The notes: generated from the letters alone by a model not told the origin. A stretch of DNA of 64,000 nucleotides from Artemisia argyi (GCA_030686995.1 CM060691.1:87293055-87357054); one strand, 5' to 3'. Shown: positions 23,777 through 34,669, numbered from the stretch's first letter. Program-made: numbers and translations.

Positions 23777-26232
23777 ATACCCGCCTGTGAAAACCCTTTT
23801 GCCCGCCTCCGAGTCTGCCCTATCTTTCTTGGGTTTCATTTTCCCATTAGTTAAAGGTACTTATGTCATCCCTACTCTACAGTCTATTTGAATGAGACTG
23901 ATATTGCCCGGCAATTGCCACTAAAGTTGATATCCTTGTACCAACCCACTCTCCCATCAATGCTTTGTTATTCGTAAAAGAAGACAAGTTAATGGGAATC
24001 CGACTGACAAAGCATATGCTTCAAATTATTTCAAAAAGTGAATTTAGGTTAACTGTTTATGATTTTTGATCAAGCAATTGTTTCTCTTATGACAAGTTTC
24101 TAACAATACAATAAGTATGGAACATAATTGGTTTTTTATCAACTTGTGACAACAGTCGTAAGTCGTTCTCTAGTTATATTGAAGCAATGAAGCTTCACTA
24201 AGGTTAAAATGATCTTTATCTGTAGTTAAGAGTTGCTTAAGAACGTCTTCCCAAGTGAAAACATGGACCTGTTGATATTATAATATTTTTTAAACAAGTT
24301 AATTATATTCTTAATGCAATAATTATACATGGGAGTATTTTTGAAAGAAAAAAAAAGTTTTCAAACTATCGCAATATCATAGTTGAGACTTCCTGGATTA
24401 ATAACAATTACGAATGAGCTATTGGAGAATTTTGATGATAAATATATGATCGACAATTTAGATGACACTATTCAAGAAAAATAAAGCACATATGACAATG
24501 TGAGATGGAGGCACTTCGCAATAGTGATAACTTTTAGAATATTAATTCCCTCTCTAAACTAATAGCATATAAGTAGACGATTATGTATGATGCTTACACA
24601 AATAAGTTTGTGCCAAACAACGTTCAGTAAGAAGAAACAATATTTCCGAGAGAGCAAACATGAACTGCATTTATCTATTAGTATGGAATTCTCTAAAACC
24701 AGAAGTATCTCAAATCTTATAGAGTCAGGAACTATGATATATTTTATCTCTAGTCATTCTTCAAGTCTTGTATAGCAACTTAAGATCCACCCATTATGCA
24801 ATTGTTACGAAACTTACATGACTTCATGCAACTTAGAGAGAGGCAAAAGATGATTTGACATAGTTCAATAACTAATTGTTATTTATTAAAATTAAAAAGC
24901 AAACTTACTTGTTCATGACCCCGTAGTTTGACAAAACCTCGTAAAAGTTCCCTCTTATAATGGCAGTCACCACTTAGATGGCCAGCACGGATCTTTTTCA
25001 AATACAAACAAGAGAAATTAAGTACAGTTAATGATCAGCATTTCCAACACACAAAAAAAAGAGCTAAGTAACTCAAAAACGAATTTAAACCTCACTACAG
25101 GCATGATGAGCGCAATTAGTCCAATCCAAATTTGCAGCTCGACAGTCATCAAAAGCATGAATCAACTCGTGGATAACAACTTGTGTTACCTCATCTTGAA
25201 TTTGCATGTAATTACTACATACCACTATCTACAACATTCAAAGATTACAAATAAGTTCCAATCAACACAATACATGAATTAATTCCATCTGTTTAGATCA
25301 AAATTGCAGCACTACATATATTTATAGCTTTATAAGCTAATAATAAAAACGACTCAAGGTCGAGCTCCGTCTGCTCATTATTTGTTTGGGATTTTTCAAC
25401 ATTTCGAATTATCAGATAGCGTTTAGGATTACTTATTTTTTATACTTTTTCGCTCAAGCAAAAGCAATTCTGTGTCACTGAAACTAGGTTTATGCCATTC
25501 AAACTGCTTACTTTGAAGTAAAAAAGCCGTTTCTAATAAGCAGAGGTATAGCTGCTTATTTCAAAGTGCTTGTTAAGACAAAATTAAATTCTTTTTTTTT
25601 TTTGGGTAATCAATTTATCGGACCATTTGGCCGACTAATCATAAATCAACGAGCTTGAACCGAGCGCCACACAAACTCAAACCAGATAAACTCCTCCACT
25701 TCAGAGAGGTTGCCGTGGCCACTTCAGGTTTTTTGCACCAAGCAACTTAGAACCATTAATAAATCGCACCGTCCGCATTTTTACAAAACCAACACTTCCA
25801 AACACTATTTCTAAAAGCATTTACTTTTAGGCAAACATAAAGTGGCCATGAATCATTCGGCCAAAAATTCGGAAACCATAACAACCAGTTATTCAAAATA
25901 TAAAAAATGAAGAGAATTTTATAAAAATAAAAATACCCCTTCACCGCGAACATAACCACCGCTCATTTTCTGAGTACAATTAATGGCTTTTATAAAATCA
26001 GAAGCAATACTGCATCCACTTTTCTCCAAATGCTCCCGCAGAAACTTCACTGAAGGAGCTGTTGTTTCACATTCATGAAATATTAATAATTAAAACATTT
26101 ATATAAACCCTAAACCCTGACAAGTATATAAAATGAATTACTTCTGAGGCTTCTTTGGATCATGTTTTCGCATTCCTCCACAGTCATGCCGTCCCGAGCG
26201 GTGGCCGGAGAAGAATCTGATCCGTCTGACAT
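19580..26232 (-). CDS. ATP23: Mitochondrial inner membrane metalloprotease ATP23 (five exons)
   Basis: The coding exons on the minus strand are 26232-26142, 26058-25937, 25228-25091, 24992-24909 and 19714-19580, joining in phase to 189 residues. All introns are GT...AG. Exon 1 begins MSDGSDSSPATARDGMTVEE. Exon 3 carries the zinc-protease motif HELIH (in QVVIHELIHAFDDCRAANLD) and HHACSE. Exon 4 reads IRAGHLSGDCHYKRELLRG. The last exon begins ECVRRRVMKS and ends CYNDTKPFDRAP, the conserved peptidase M76 tail. In yeast ATP23 processes the Atp6 precursor and helps assemble the ATP synthase membrane sector; the plant protein is assumed to be similar. Length agrees with plant homologues as I remember them. 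Intron 3's donor (GTTTAA) is weak. Intron 4 (19715-24908) is 5.2 kb and holds several repeats, yet the reading frame is intact. Confidence 0.93.
19742..20483. repeat. Near-identical 386-bp tandem duplication in ATP23 intron 4
   Basis: The sequence starting CCACATGTTACGGAGCC at 19742 restarts at 20128 and is identical by eye over about 350 bp. The boundary contains an extra copy of a 30-bp string, TTTGCGGGGAACATTTCCAA plus neighbours, which suggests that repeat mediated the duplication. It is non-coding and very young, or an assembly artefact. Confidence 0.9.
20698..21499. mobile_element. hAT-like non-autonomous element (802 bp), GGTACC-rich
   Basis: The 8-bp direct repeat TAGTACAG flanks it (20690-20697 and 21500-21507). 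The ends are imperfectly inverted: TACGGTGAGC... on the left and TAGGGATGAGC... on the right strand. Both ends are filled with GGTACCGGTAC-type palindromes (20700-20840, 21345-21480). The middle is AT-rich without an ORF. Confidence 0.7.
22453..23258. mobile_element. Possible PIF/Harbinger-like element (806 bp) with an ORF fragment
   Basis: TTA is duplicated at 22450-22452 and 23259-23261. The ends are GGAGGCGTTTGGTTTG and, reversed, GGCGTGTTTGTATAGG, both followed by GGGTATG. The TTA target and GGCGTTTGG-like ends fit PIF/Harbinger, though the terminal repeats are imperfect. Inside, on the minus strand, 23078-22830 is open (82 codons, with ETFWFDSNGESACPVIKDHI). I do not recognise it; it could be captured or degenerate coding sequence. 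Confidence 0.45.
23708..23770. repeat. (AT)n microsatellite
   Basis: About 31 uninterrupted AT units within ATP23 intron 4. The rest of the intron up to 24908 shows nothing recognisable. Confidence 0.98.
25588..25735 (-). mobile_element. Possible tRNA-derived SINE in ATP23 intron 2
   Basis: On the minus strand a stretch with a B-box-like GGTTCAAGCTC and an upstream GTGGCCACGGCAACC ends in a run of about 13 A (plus-strand T-run at 25589-25603). Size and tail fit a short SINE. No clear target duplication was found, so this is tentative. Confidence 0.35.
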
Positions 26233-26552
26233 TTTTTTTTCTTTTTCTTTTGTGAATGAACTGAAATGAAAGATTGGTGGTATAATGAAGTCGGGTTGGA
26301 TCTGATTCAAATGGGCCTGATATCGGGTCAGTTATCTATTTCATGTTGTTGACTTGTTGGTAAAACATGTTTCTCTTCTTTAGTGTTTGGTTCAAGGTTG
26401 TCACGATCGGGATCCTACCTAGGATCGGGATCTTACTTAGGATCGTTTTCAGCTTTACAAGATCGTAATTGTAGGATCGGATCAGGATCGTAAGATCCTA
26501 TGAAAATGTATATATTTTTGTTAAAGGGTTGTAGTTTTATACTTCTATATAA

Positions 26553-29187
26553 TATATATATTTTTTTTGGTAAAAGGTCAACGACCCGGTAAATATATTA
26601 CTCCAAAAAACATTTAAGTACAATGGATATGGGTGAATCCCATATCTCAGCCCGTTACATAGGCGAAAAGCTTACATAACAAGATACTTCCTATTTCTAG
26701 ACAAGAAACAAACCGCTACTCAAATGATAACATAAGACATAAATCAAAATAAGACTACTTCCAAAGACCTTGAAGCTTTGTGCCGTACATGGCATTAAAA
26801 GCATCCAAATTCCCTGGAAGATTATAAACCTGCTCAGCATAGTCATCGTAGTCATAGTCATCATAATCTTCTTCATACTCTTGTCCACCACCGAATAGAT
26901 TAGCAGACTCATCAAATGTGTTAAGAACCTCCTCATCTTCATAATCAGAAACCACGATCTCTCCTACCTTAGAAAAAGGGTTAACCCTCTTAGTAGAAGA
27001 GATGGGCGGAGTAGAAGAATCACTAATTTTAGGAGCCACAGCCGACTCCTTCTCATTCAAATCACTCACAAGGGGTTCTTGTGATGCATTACATGTCTTA
27101 GTAGACTCATCCTCATTAACTTCCATTGTACGACCAGAATCCACATCCTTGTTGGTGTCATTAGTAGGAATACCAAAAGCATCCGTATCATCCATATTAA
27201 GAGCATCAAACTGGTTAGATGTAGAAATCTTCGTGCCACTCGAACTAGCCACATCCGAAGTCTTCTTCTTAGTGCCATCCACTTTCTTAGGTTCAGGAGG
27301 AGTCTTTTTGGGTTGATACTGAAATTGCTTACCCACAACAGGTTTAGTAAACCCTACTTGACCCGTAGTAGTAGAACCACCTTGCTTTCCTTTCTTCTTG
27401 TTATTGACCATCTTGAAACCATCATTAACAGGCTTAGTAGGCTGAACAGAAGGTAGAACAACTTTAGGACATTCAATCAGATTATGACCAAAGATCTTAC
27501 ACTTATCACAACGAGGTGGTTTCCACTCGTATTCAACCCATATCTTCTCCGTAGTCGAACCCGAACCATCAAGTAAAGGTATCTCAACAGTGAGGATATC
27601 CCGAAGTACCTGATCCGACGTCACTTCAATCATGCATCTAGCAAAACTACTACGGCCCCATGATTCCTTGCACATTTGACTGGTATAAGCATCTAACCTT
27701 TTGGGCGTACCAATCAATGTGGCAAGAAGACTAAGGCCATCATCAGAAAATATAGCAAGAGGAACATCATGGAATTTAACCCACACCGGGATGTTGGTCA
27801 AATCCTCTTTAAGCAAGTTGGTATTCAATGCCCATGGTTTAAGAATAATAGGTACATTTCTAATTAACCAAGGACCGTTTTCAAGAACATCATCAACACC
27901 TTTCTTCGAGTTAAACTTAAAGAAAAAGAACCCCTTTGCATTCATCATTACCTTCTGTATACCAAACTTAGCCCACGCATTGCGTACATAGTAATCGACA
28001 ACAGGAAAAGCAAGTCGTTGGCCAAGGAAGTACCCATACAGAGTATTTTCAAACCTAGTGTTCACCTCTTCAACCACTTTCATAGGTACAGAAAGATCCA
28101 CACCGTTTGATTTCTTGCTACACTTCAGCCTACGAAAGTTAGACGTGTATTTCGTAGGTTCATTAGAAGTAACACAAGCATACGATGTAGAAGGTTGTTT
28201 CAAAGCATCCACACCAACCTTCTCAATATCAACAGCCCCATGTGCATTCATATCAACCTTATCAGAACTAAGAGACTTGTTAGAAGCCCCATGTAGACTA
28301 TTCGGATCATTAACTAACGGATCAAGTGAAACCGGCTTCACTTGATTATTCTTGTCCACAACCGTAGATAATTCAATATCTCCATCATCAACACTCCACT
28401 CAGTAATAATAGGACCAGACGATGCAAGTATAGGCTGATTAGAACTAGGATTAACAACCTTAGGCTTCTTATGTTTCCTCATAGTCACTTTCGACAAATC
28501 AACCGTAGCATTCAATTCATCGATATTCACATTAGCATCAACATTAACACTCGACACATTAGAATCCTTCTTCGTATTAAAAAACCCTTTATTCATCTCT
28601 CTAAACCCACTTACACATAAACCACAGAATCGTTGACAATGGAGAAAACCCTAACTGAAAACAGTTAGGGCTTAACACGAATTACCAAGAACACCTAACC
28701 TGGACCCATTAATGAGATCACATGCATATATTGAAATAAAACTCCGATCGACCAATTAATTACAATCAACCAATCAAGTAGAATTTTGAATGAGGTACCA
28801 TGCACAAACGACAAGAACTATAATAATGAATTAATGAGATAGCAAAATTCTTGCCGTCAAATATTAACCAATATTCATCAAAAGCGACAAAACAAGATGG
28901 AAAGAAAAGCAGTGATTGAATAAATAAGGAACCGACCCACTATTACAAATCAACCAATGAAATTGTAGCCTACTCAAGAATATGAGAAGGATTAAACAAT
29001 TATGGTTTAATGATCGAATGTAATTGAAACGTAGATAATATGTTCGCCTACTTTTCTTTTTTGTCGCCACCGAGAGGAGAGTAGGGTTTTTTTTATCAGT
29101 GCATTGAGTTGTTGGCATTCATTAATATTTTATATGATAAACGAATCTAAATGAATGATAAAAGAAAAAACAATAAGAAACATGAAC
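26553..29187 (-). mobile_element. L1-type LINE derivative carrying only ORF1
   Basis: On the minus strand it runs from a 5' untranslated part (about 29187-28597) through ORF1 (28596-26755) and a short 3' part to an A-rich tail; the plus-strand T-run is at 26561-26568, preceded on the element strand by GACCTTTTACC. No endonuclease or reverse transcriptase follows ORF1, so ORF2 is deleted or was never present. A short ACTTCT string occurs at both limits and may be the target duplication. Boundaries are approximate. Confidence 0.75.
26755..28596 (-). CDS. LINE ORF1 protein, DUF4283 plus zinc knuckle (613 aa)
   Basis: An intact 613-codon frame. Residues about 180-265 match the DUF4283 fold of plant LINE ORF1 proteins (YGYFLGQRLAFPVVDYYVRN, ENGPWLIRNVPIILKPWA). 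A CX2CX4HX4C zinc knuckle follows at 363-376 (CDKCKIFGHNLIEC). The N-terminal 150 residues and the C-terminal 200 are low-complexity, acidic towards the end (EDYDDYDYDDY). ORF1 proteins bind element RNA. The frame is open over its whole length although no ORF2 accompanies it, so the copy could be recent or mobilised in trans. A fully intact ORF1 alone is unusual. Not a host gene, as far as I can tell. Confidence 0.88.
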   Translation of the reverse strand: MNKGFFNTKKDSNVSSVNVDANVNIDELNATVDLSKVTMRKHKKPKVVNPSSNQPILASSGPIITEWSVDDGDIELSTVVDKNNQVKPVSLDPLVNDPNSLHGASNKSLSSDKVDMNAHGAVDIEKVGVDALKQPSTSYACVTSNEPTKYTSNFRRLKCSKKSNGVDLSVPMKVVEEVNTRFENTLYGYFLGQRLAFPVVDYYVRNAWAKFGIQKVMMNAKGFFFFKFNSKKGVDDVLENGPWLIRNVPIILKPWALNTNLLKEDLTNIPVWVKFHDVPLAIFSDDGLSLLATLIGTPKRLDAYTSQMCKESWGRSSFARCMIEVTSDQVLRDILTVEIPLLDGSGSTTEKIWVEYEWKPPRCDKCKIFGHNLIECPKVVLPSVQPTKPVNDGFKMVNNKKKGKQGGSTTTGQVGFTKPVVGKQFQYQPKKTPPEPKKVDGTKKKTSDVASSSGTKISTSNQFDALNMDDTDAFGIPTNDTNKDVDSGRTMEVNEDESTKTCNASQEPLVSDLNEKESAVAPKISDSSTPPISSTKRVNPFSKVGEIVVSDYEDEEVLNTFDESANLFGGGQEYEEDYDDYDYDDYAEQVYNLPGNLDAFNAMYGTKLQGLWK

Positions 29188-29544
29188 TTCTGGTAGAATC
29201 GGATAGTTTACGATCCTACGATCCTGTGTACGATCTTACGATCCTATACCGATCTTGCTCCACTTAAGATAAAAAACATGTGCTTGTAGTAGGATCGGAT
29301 CGTTTACTATCCTACGATCATGTGTGCGATCCTACGATCCTAGACCGATCCTGATTAAATTAAGATCCTACTATTGATCCTGCTCTTTTTTTATATGTAG
29401 GATCATCCAATCCTACGATCAGGATCGCGATTTTGACAACCTGGGTTTGGTTAACTATTCAGAGGTTGTTGAGAAAAGTTCAATGTAGATTCAATATTCT
29501 TTAAAGATTCAATGAACTGATTTTAGTCATATATTTTTTGATTA

Positions 29545-29655
29545 AAACAAAACGATAAACTTTCACCCTTTTTGTAAAAATTAAACATCTCTCAAACCGT
29601 TAAATGGTACACGAAAAGAATCATACCATCACGAAAAGAATTAAATAGATATCTA
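29545..29655. repeat. Single arm of a foldback-type repeat
   Basis: GATAAACTTTCACC followed by TCTCTCAAACCGTTAAATGG resembles the left arm of the foldback element at 40.34-40.73 kb. Only one arm is seen here. The surrounding 29453-29970 shows nothing else beyond AT-rich DNA. Confidence 0.5.
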
Positions 29656-29970
29656 TAGATGGGTACTTCTATATAGGGCAAATGACTTGAAAATACATCT
29701 AAGTTGACACTTTTTGTTGTTCTGTGTAGTCAATTTATTTTTTATTTTGTTTTTTTGCTATTGTAACACAATGCTTTCTCAAACCCTCTTTTGTATGTAC
29801 TTGGTTACCTCCTAAACTGTTTGATCATACGTGGAGCCGGTGACTACCACGTCATTATTTTATTTAATTTTTATTCTTTCACGCTTTTAATAACATCCAT
29901 TTATTACTTTAACCTATCTCATTACACCCCTTTTCCCCATTTTTTTCAATCCACCACAAACCCTAGAAAA

Positions 29971-30464
29971 ATGTCATCATAATCTTTGTATACTTCTAAA
30001 TACAAAGAAAGAACCCTTCAAGAAATCATTGATGCTACACATTGTGAATGTCGAGTACCATGTCCAGTTAAAGAGCAAGTGGCTTGGACCCCTACGAATC
30101 CTGCTAGGAGATTCAAGGCGTGTCCCAAAAGGGAAAAGCATAAAAAATGTGGATTTTATGGGTTTATAGACCCGAAGCTACCAAGTGAGTATTACAAAGC
30201 TAAGGTTTATAATTTGTATAAGAGAGATACCTGGCCATGTTTAATGGGAATGGAAATCAATAAGTCAATGAAGTCTCTATTACTCAGATGCAACAAGTCC
30301 AGGATGACGCTCATGTTGAAGTTTTAAAAGTTCAGATGCAACAAATGAAGGATGAGTTGACTGCTATTCAGTCAAAAGTGTATGTTAATGACAAATTTTT
30401 TATGTTCCTATGTTTGGTTGTTGTGGTGATTGGTACTGTTATTGCAATCAGTGTATTGAACTAA
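29971..30464 (+). pseudogene. GRF-type zinc-finger protein gene, damaged
   Basis: The first ATG (29971) is followed at codon 4 by TAA (29980-29982). The same frame then stays open from 29983 and encodes a GRF zinc finger: HCECRVPCPVKEQVAWTPTN, ARRFKACP, KKCGFYGFIDP. Near 30255-30262 the frame shifts: the original frame ends at 30325-30327. Another frame carries the parts expected of plant GRF proteins, a coiled coil (QMQQVQDDAH, QMQQMKDEL) and a C-terminal membrane span (FFMFLCLVVVVVIGTVIAI), ending at TAA 30462-30464. The GRF finger binds nucleic acid in other proteins; this small membrane-tailed plant type has no assigned function that I know of. Two lesions suggest a pseudogene. An unspliced intron or a wrong start are alternatives. 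Confidence 0.7.
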
Positions 30465-30821
30465 ATTCCTCCACAATTATGTTAAGTTTAGTATTAAGTA
30501 GTGTTTGGATGTTTTAGGCTCTTGTAATGGATTTTGACTTTAAAAAGTCAATCTCTTGTATGGCAATGAAAGAATTTGCAATTTTAATAGTATATCCATT
30601 TGCATTTGGCAATTTTATTGTATTTGCATTTGGCAGTTTATGTATATTTAAAACACTCAGTAGTAGCATGATATGTAACTGCATTAAAAGGTTATAATTG
30701 ACTTTTCAACAGTCAAATAACCCATAGTTACAATAGTTTTATTGAAGGGCATTTTAGCCATACAGAAACCACTAACATTCATGAGGACAACTAACCCATA
30801 GTTTTTTTTACCCTTCCTTTT

Positions 30822-31118
30822 TTACCCATATTTGGGAATTTTGGCAACAAATGGTTTCATACCAATCTTTTCACAAGTATGAACATTGGGAAGGCCTAGA
30901 ACCTGAACCCTGTTATCAAAAGCCTCTTTGGCAGTCTGTTTTGGAGTTTGAATCTTCCTTGCATCATTCTTTGTTGACATTGAACCAGAATAATCCTTTG
31001 AAAAGTAGTCTTCCCAAGGCATTGTATTTTTATCACTTTTAGAACTGTTGTCTTCCCATGGCATAGGATATTTTTCACCTTCAGAACTGCTTGAAATGTA
31101 AATGATTTCTGCACACAT
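30822..31118 (-). CDS. Unrecognised 98-codon ORF with MPWED repeats
   Basis: An open frame on the minus strand, convergent with the GRF gene. The N-terminal half holds two copies of a block around MPWED (KYPMPWEDNSSKSD and KNTMPWEDYFSKD); the C-terminal half reads VQVLGLPNVHTCEKIGMKPF. A TATATA string at 31135-31142 is only about 17 bp upstream of the ATG, too close for a normal leader, so a later start or no expression is possible. I cannot name it. It may be a fragment of a transposon or host gene; codon structure and internal repeats are the only support. Confidence 0.35.
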   Translation of the reverse strand: MCAEIIYISSSSEGEKYPMPWEDNSSKSDKNTMPWEDYFSKDYSGSMSTKNDARKIQTPKQTAKEAFDNRVQVLGLPNVHTCEKIGMKPFVAKIPKYG

Positions 31119-31142
31119 AAAAAATTCTACCTCCTATATAAA

Positions 31143-31743
31143 GGAAGGTTTGTCCTACAATTTCTCCCTCAAAAATACTAATCAACTGCCACGTGTATAA
31201 TCTGATTTATCACAACCGTCCATTTTTTTTGCATCAATTTTGGGTGGAACAACTAACCAATGCTTCATTCCATTATTCCCATCTCTAAAAAAAACACACA
31301 CACAATTAAATCCTCTCAAACCCTCTCCCACAAACCCTAACCGATTAGATTAGATCCATGGAAATATTTATTGATTTTCATGGTTGTTTCCATCGATCTA
31401 TTTGAAAATATTGATACAATCAATCGATACGACTGTTCCTAACAACCAAACCCTAACCGTATTCAAATTCAAAACCAAATCTCATATCAAAAAAATCTTA
31501 ATTCTTACCAACCTTCGCAACATACTACACTGGGGTCCTATGGTCAATTCTCCTAATGTAATGCGTACAACCGACCTTCAAAACTATTGAAGCTAGAGGA
31601 TCTATCGAATAACTAAGTATGCAAACACTAGAAACAATAATAAAAGCACAAAAACATAATTAACATAATGTAGAAATCATAACTAGGCTAGCACCAAAGG
31701 TGCTTAGCCAATCATATTATAAAGTATAGCCGATTCAATGTTT
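31143..31743. other. AT-rich DNA; right part likely U5 of a minus-strand LTR
   Basis: No gene is seen. From roughly 31520 to 31748 the sequence is contiguous, once the solo LTR is removed, with 37013-37700, and probably forms the R-U5 part of that minus-strand LTR. It contains GGCTAGCACCAAAGGTGCTTA, a near-palindrome. The LTR end was not located. Confidence 0.35.
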
Positions 31744-32100
31744 TGCATTGTTGGGATATAAAAGATCAAGGTACTTCTGTATTTCAAAGTACTGCTGTGT
31801 CAAAGTGCTGCTTGAAGATCAAAGTCAAAGTACTACTACATATTGAAGGTTATTCAAGGTACTTCGAAGAGAATAAGGACTTAAGTGCAATATTAATTAA
31901 AGGATTAATGTGTAATATTGTATGAATATTCTAGAATTAGTTAGGGATAATTACTTATCGTTCAAGTATTATAAACCGACTTAAGGTTATCTATAAAAGG
32001 AGCCTTAAGAGGTATTAGTTGATATAAGTTTTAGTCAAAGTTTCTAAGAGTCTTAGAGCTTTACAAGTCGATAATAGTTAGGGATTGTTAGTGAATCTGT

Positions 32101-32515
32101 TGTTGATGCATAATCTGGCGCGGACTTATTCAACGACTCTCCTTGGGCCGTTAGTCATCTTCATAAGCCCTAAGTAGACCTGTACAACAAAGAGAACCCG
32201 TTAGGAGTGGACCCGAGGCCGTAGCCCCGGGATCCACCTCCGACGGTCAAGTTAGTATGTGATGCGCGGAGCATATAATAGCTATTAGGTTTAGGGTAAC
32301 CTGTTTGGTTGTATTGTAATCTGTTCATGAATGAGACCCCAGCCATGTATTTATAGGACACGGATTAGGGTTAACGCATAGGGTGGGCCGCTGGCTACCC
32401 GGGCCTGGCCCATTCCTGGCCCAGTCCGGACCATACGTCCACAAGATGCGTAAAGTGGGCCGCTGGCTACCCGGGCCTGACCCATTCCTGGCCCAGTCCG
32501 GACCATACGTCCACA
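32101..32515 (-). repeat. LTR a of the tandem element
   Basis: It contains a minus-strand TATA box (TATAAATA, 32348-32355) and, upstream of it in U3, a 72-bp direct repeat (32383-32454 and 32455-32515) with GGGCCGCTGGCTACCCGGGC. Confidence 0.9.
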
Positions 32516-34233
32516 AGCCCCCGAGTTTAGTATGACATAGCGCACGGCTATGTTATGCTAAACTTAAGTTCTGTTTATGGCTGCGTAGGCTCAATCAACC
32601 TAATGCGACGGTGCGCACTGGGTTTATATGCGCGTAAGGGACAAATCATACTGCGCAGTCCATATGCGACAGTGCGCACTGGGATTGCGATTGTGATTGT
32701 CTCACAATGGTGAAAGTGTCCGTGGCGAAGGTGGATTCCTATGCTGTATCCTGGGTAAGGACGTACCTTTTATACCAGTAGTGATACAACAGTGTGCAAC
32801 AGAAGACGTACTTCTGTGGCAGAAGTGCGCGTTGTCCGCGACAAAAGTGCGTTGTCCGCAACAAAGATGTGCGTAGTGCACAACAAAAGTGTGCGCAGTG
32901 CGCAGAGGTGCGCACTGTTTGCGCGTCTTTACAACCGACATAGGACGTCTCCCATGCGGCAAGATGGTGCGAATATTTAAATTCGTCTTTGTACCGGGCC
33001 TGCAGTACCTCTTACGTACGATCTGCTTCCAAATATACCTGCGTAACGCTGTCGCGCGCAGTGGTATTATATACCCTGGTAGCCCCCCAAGTTTGATGGT
33101 GCTACTCGTGTAGGAGTATTAAACTTAAGTATTCAAATCCTGAAAAATACTCAATGCAAAGATTAGAAGTATATGTCGCGAATCGCGACTCATAAAACCT
33201 AATGAGGTAAAAGATTAGCGCGTAGCAAAAATATAGCACATAGCATATATAATAAGAGAAGTAGTAGTACAAATTACACCTATCGTGAGGTTTTACAAAC
33301 TACATAAAATAAATAGCACGTAGCTAAAAAATTGTGCGCATGTAGCGATTAATTAATTTTTCTTTATTTTTATGATAATAAAAATAATGGCGCGGATGGA
33401 TGTACCATGACCGCGAGTAATAGATTTATCGTGCACGCACAGACGCAGATAGATTTATCGTGACCGCATGGACTCTAACGTTTTGTGGATATTCGCAGTT
33501 GACCACGGCTTACGTCCAGTGCATGTATGTAACAGTGACAAAGCGCTCATGGCGAATGACTAGCATCGTGGTGCCTGTACGTGACAGTGCGATTGTGTCG
33601 CCAATCTGCGAAGATTTCCTAACGCATGGTCTAACGCGGGTAGATTTATCGCCACTGCGCTATTTCGCGGCTAAAAGATAAAATAGATCCGATCGTGCGG
33701 ACGTAGCGCGTGGCTATAGGTAAAATCGTGTTTACCATAAATAAAAGATTTATGTAAAATCTTTTTAATAGTTAAAAGATAGCATATCTTAAAAGATATG
33801 TACCAAAAAATATTAATAGATAATATCTTTTTAAATTTATGAAATATTGGTATATATGTCTACGTATTATTTAGATCAAATATAACTTTTGAATATTTAA
33901 CAATATTACTTTATTGTTTCTCTTTCCCTTTTGATTCGTGGAACACAGGGACTAATTTAATGAAAAAGAAAACATAATAGCTTATGGTTTATCTTTACGT
34001 GTCATGACTCTTTTGGGTTTCGGGAGTAACCGAATAAACAAAAGACTCGATTTAGCTTATAGATCAGCCGTATATTGTTGACCAAAAAATACGAGATTGC
34101 AACTTGTAGTTGTTATATTTTTGATTCGTGTACTGCGTACAAAGAATAAAGTTACCGCATACGTGTAGTTGTATATCGGTGCAACGATGGTTGCGTTCTA
34201 GTCCGGTGAGAGCACGACACTTGTCGTAGCCAT

Positions 34234-34252
34234 GTCCCACGGATGGCGCCAA
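34234..34252 (-). other. Primer binding site of internal copy nearer 32.5 kb
   Basis: The minus strand reads TTGGCGCCATCCGTGGGAC two bases after LTR b. It matches the style of plant gypsy Tat-lineage PBSs (TTGGCGCCGTCTGTGGG), with differences. Confidence 0.7.
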
Positions 34253-34254
34253 CT

Positions 34255-34669
34255 TGTTGATGCATAATCTGGCGCGGACTTATTCAACGACTCTCCTTGG
34301 GCCGTTAGTCGTCTTCATAAGCCCTAAGTAGACCTGTACAACAAAGAGAACCCGTTAGGAGTGGACCCGAGGCCGTAGCCCCGGGATCCACCTCCGACGG
34401 TCAAGTTAGTATGTGATGCGCGGAGCATATAATAGCTATTAGGTTTAGGGTAACCTGTTTGGTTGTATTGTAATCTGTTCATGAATGAGACCCCAGCCAT
34501 GTATTTATAGGACACGGATTAGGGTTAACGCATAGGGTGGGCCGCTGGCTACCCGGGCCTGGCCCATTCCTGGCCCAGTCCGGACCATACGTCCACAAGA
34601 TGCGTAAAGTGGGCCGCTGGCTACCCGGGCCTGACCCATTCCTGGCCCAGTCCGGACCATACGTCCACA
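34255..34669 (-). repeat. LTR b (shared middle LTR)
   Basis: Nearly identical to LTRs a and c, with its TATA box at 34502-34509. It has internal sequence on both sides, so it serves as 3' LTR of one unit and 5' LTR of the next. Confidence 0.9.

Larger units (their letters stand above)
26393..29444. mobile_element. hAT-like TIR element with GATC-palindrome repeats, split by a LINE
   Basis: The 8-bp repeat GTTTGGTT lies at 26385-26392 and 29445-29452. The terminal repeats are CAAGGTTGTCACGATCGGG and, reversed, CCAGGTTGTCAAAATCGCG. Both outer arms (26400-26505 and 29195-29430) are packed with GGATCGTAGGATC-like palindromes, including two about 85-bp direct repeats on the right. The interior was displaced by the L1 element, so the original was only about 400 bp: a MITE. 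Confidence 0.72.

Noticed and set aside
27002..28345. Plus-strand ORFs of 95-104 codons
   Set aside because: Antisense to the LINE ORF1 frame.
28864..29118. 84-codon minus-strand ORF
   Set aside because: Falls in the probable LINE 5' untranslated part; no domain.
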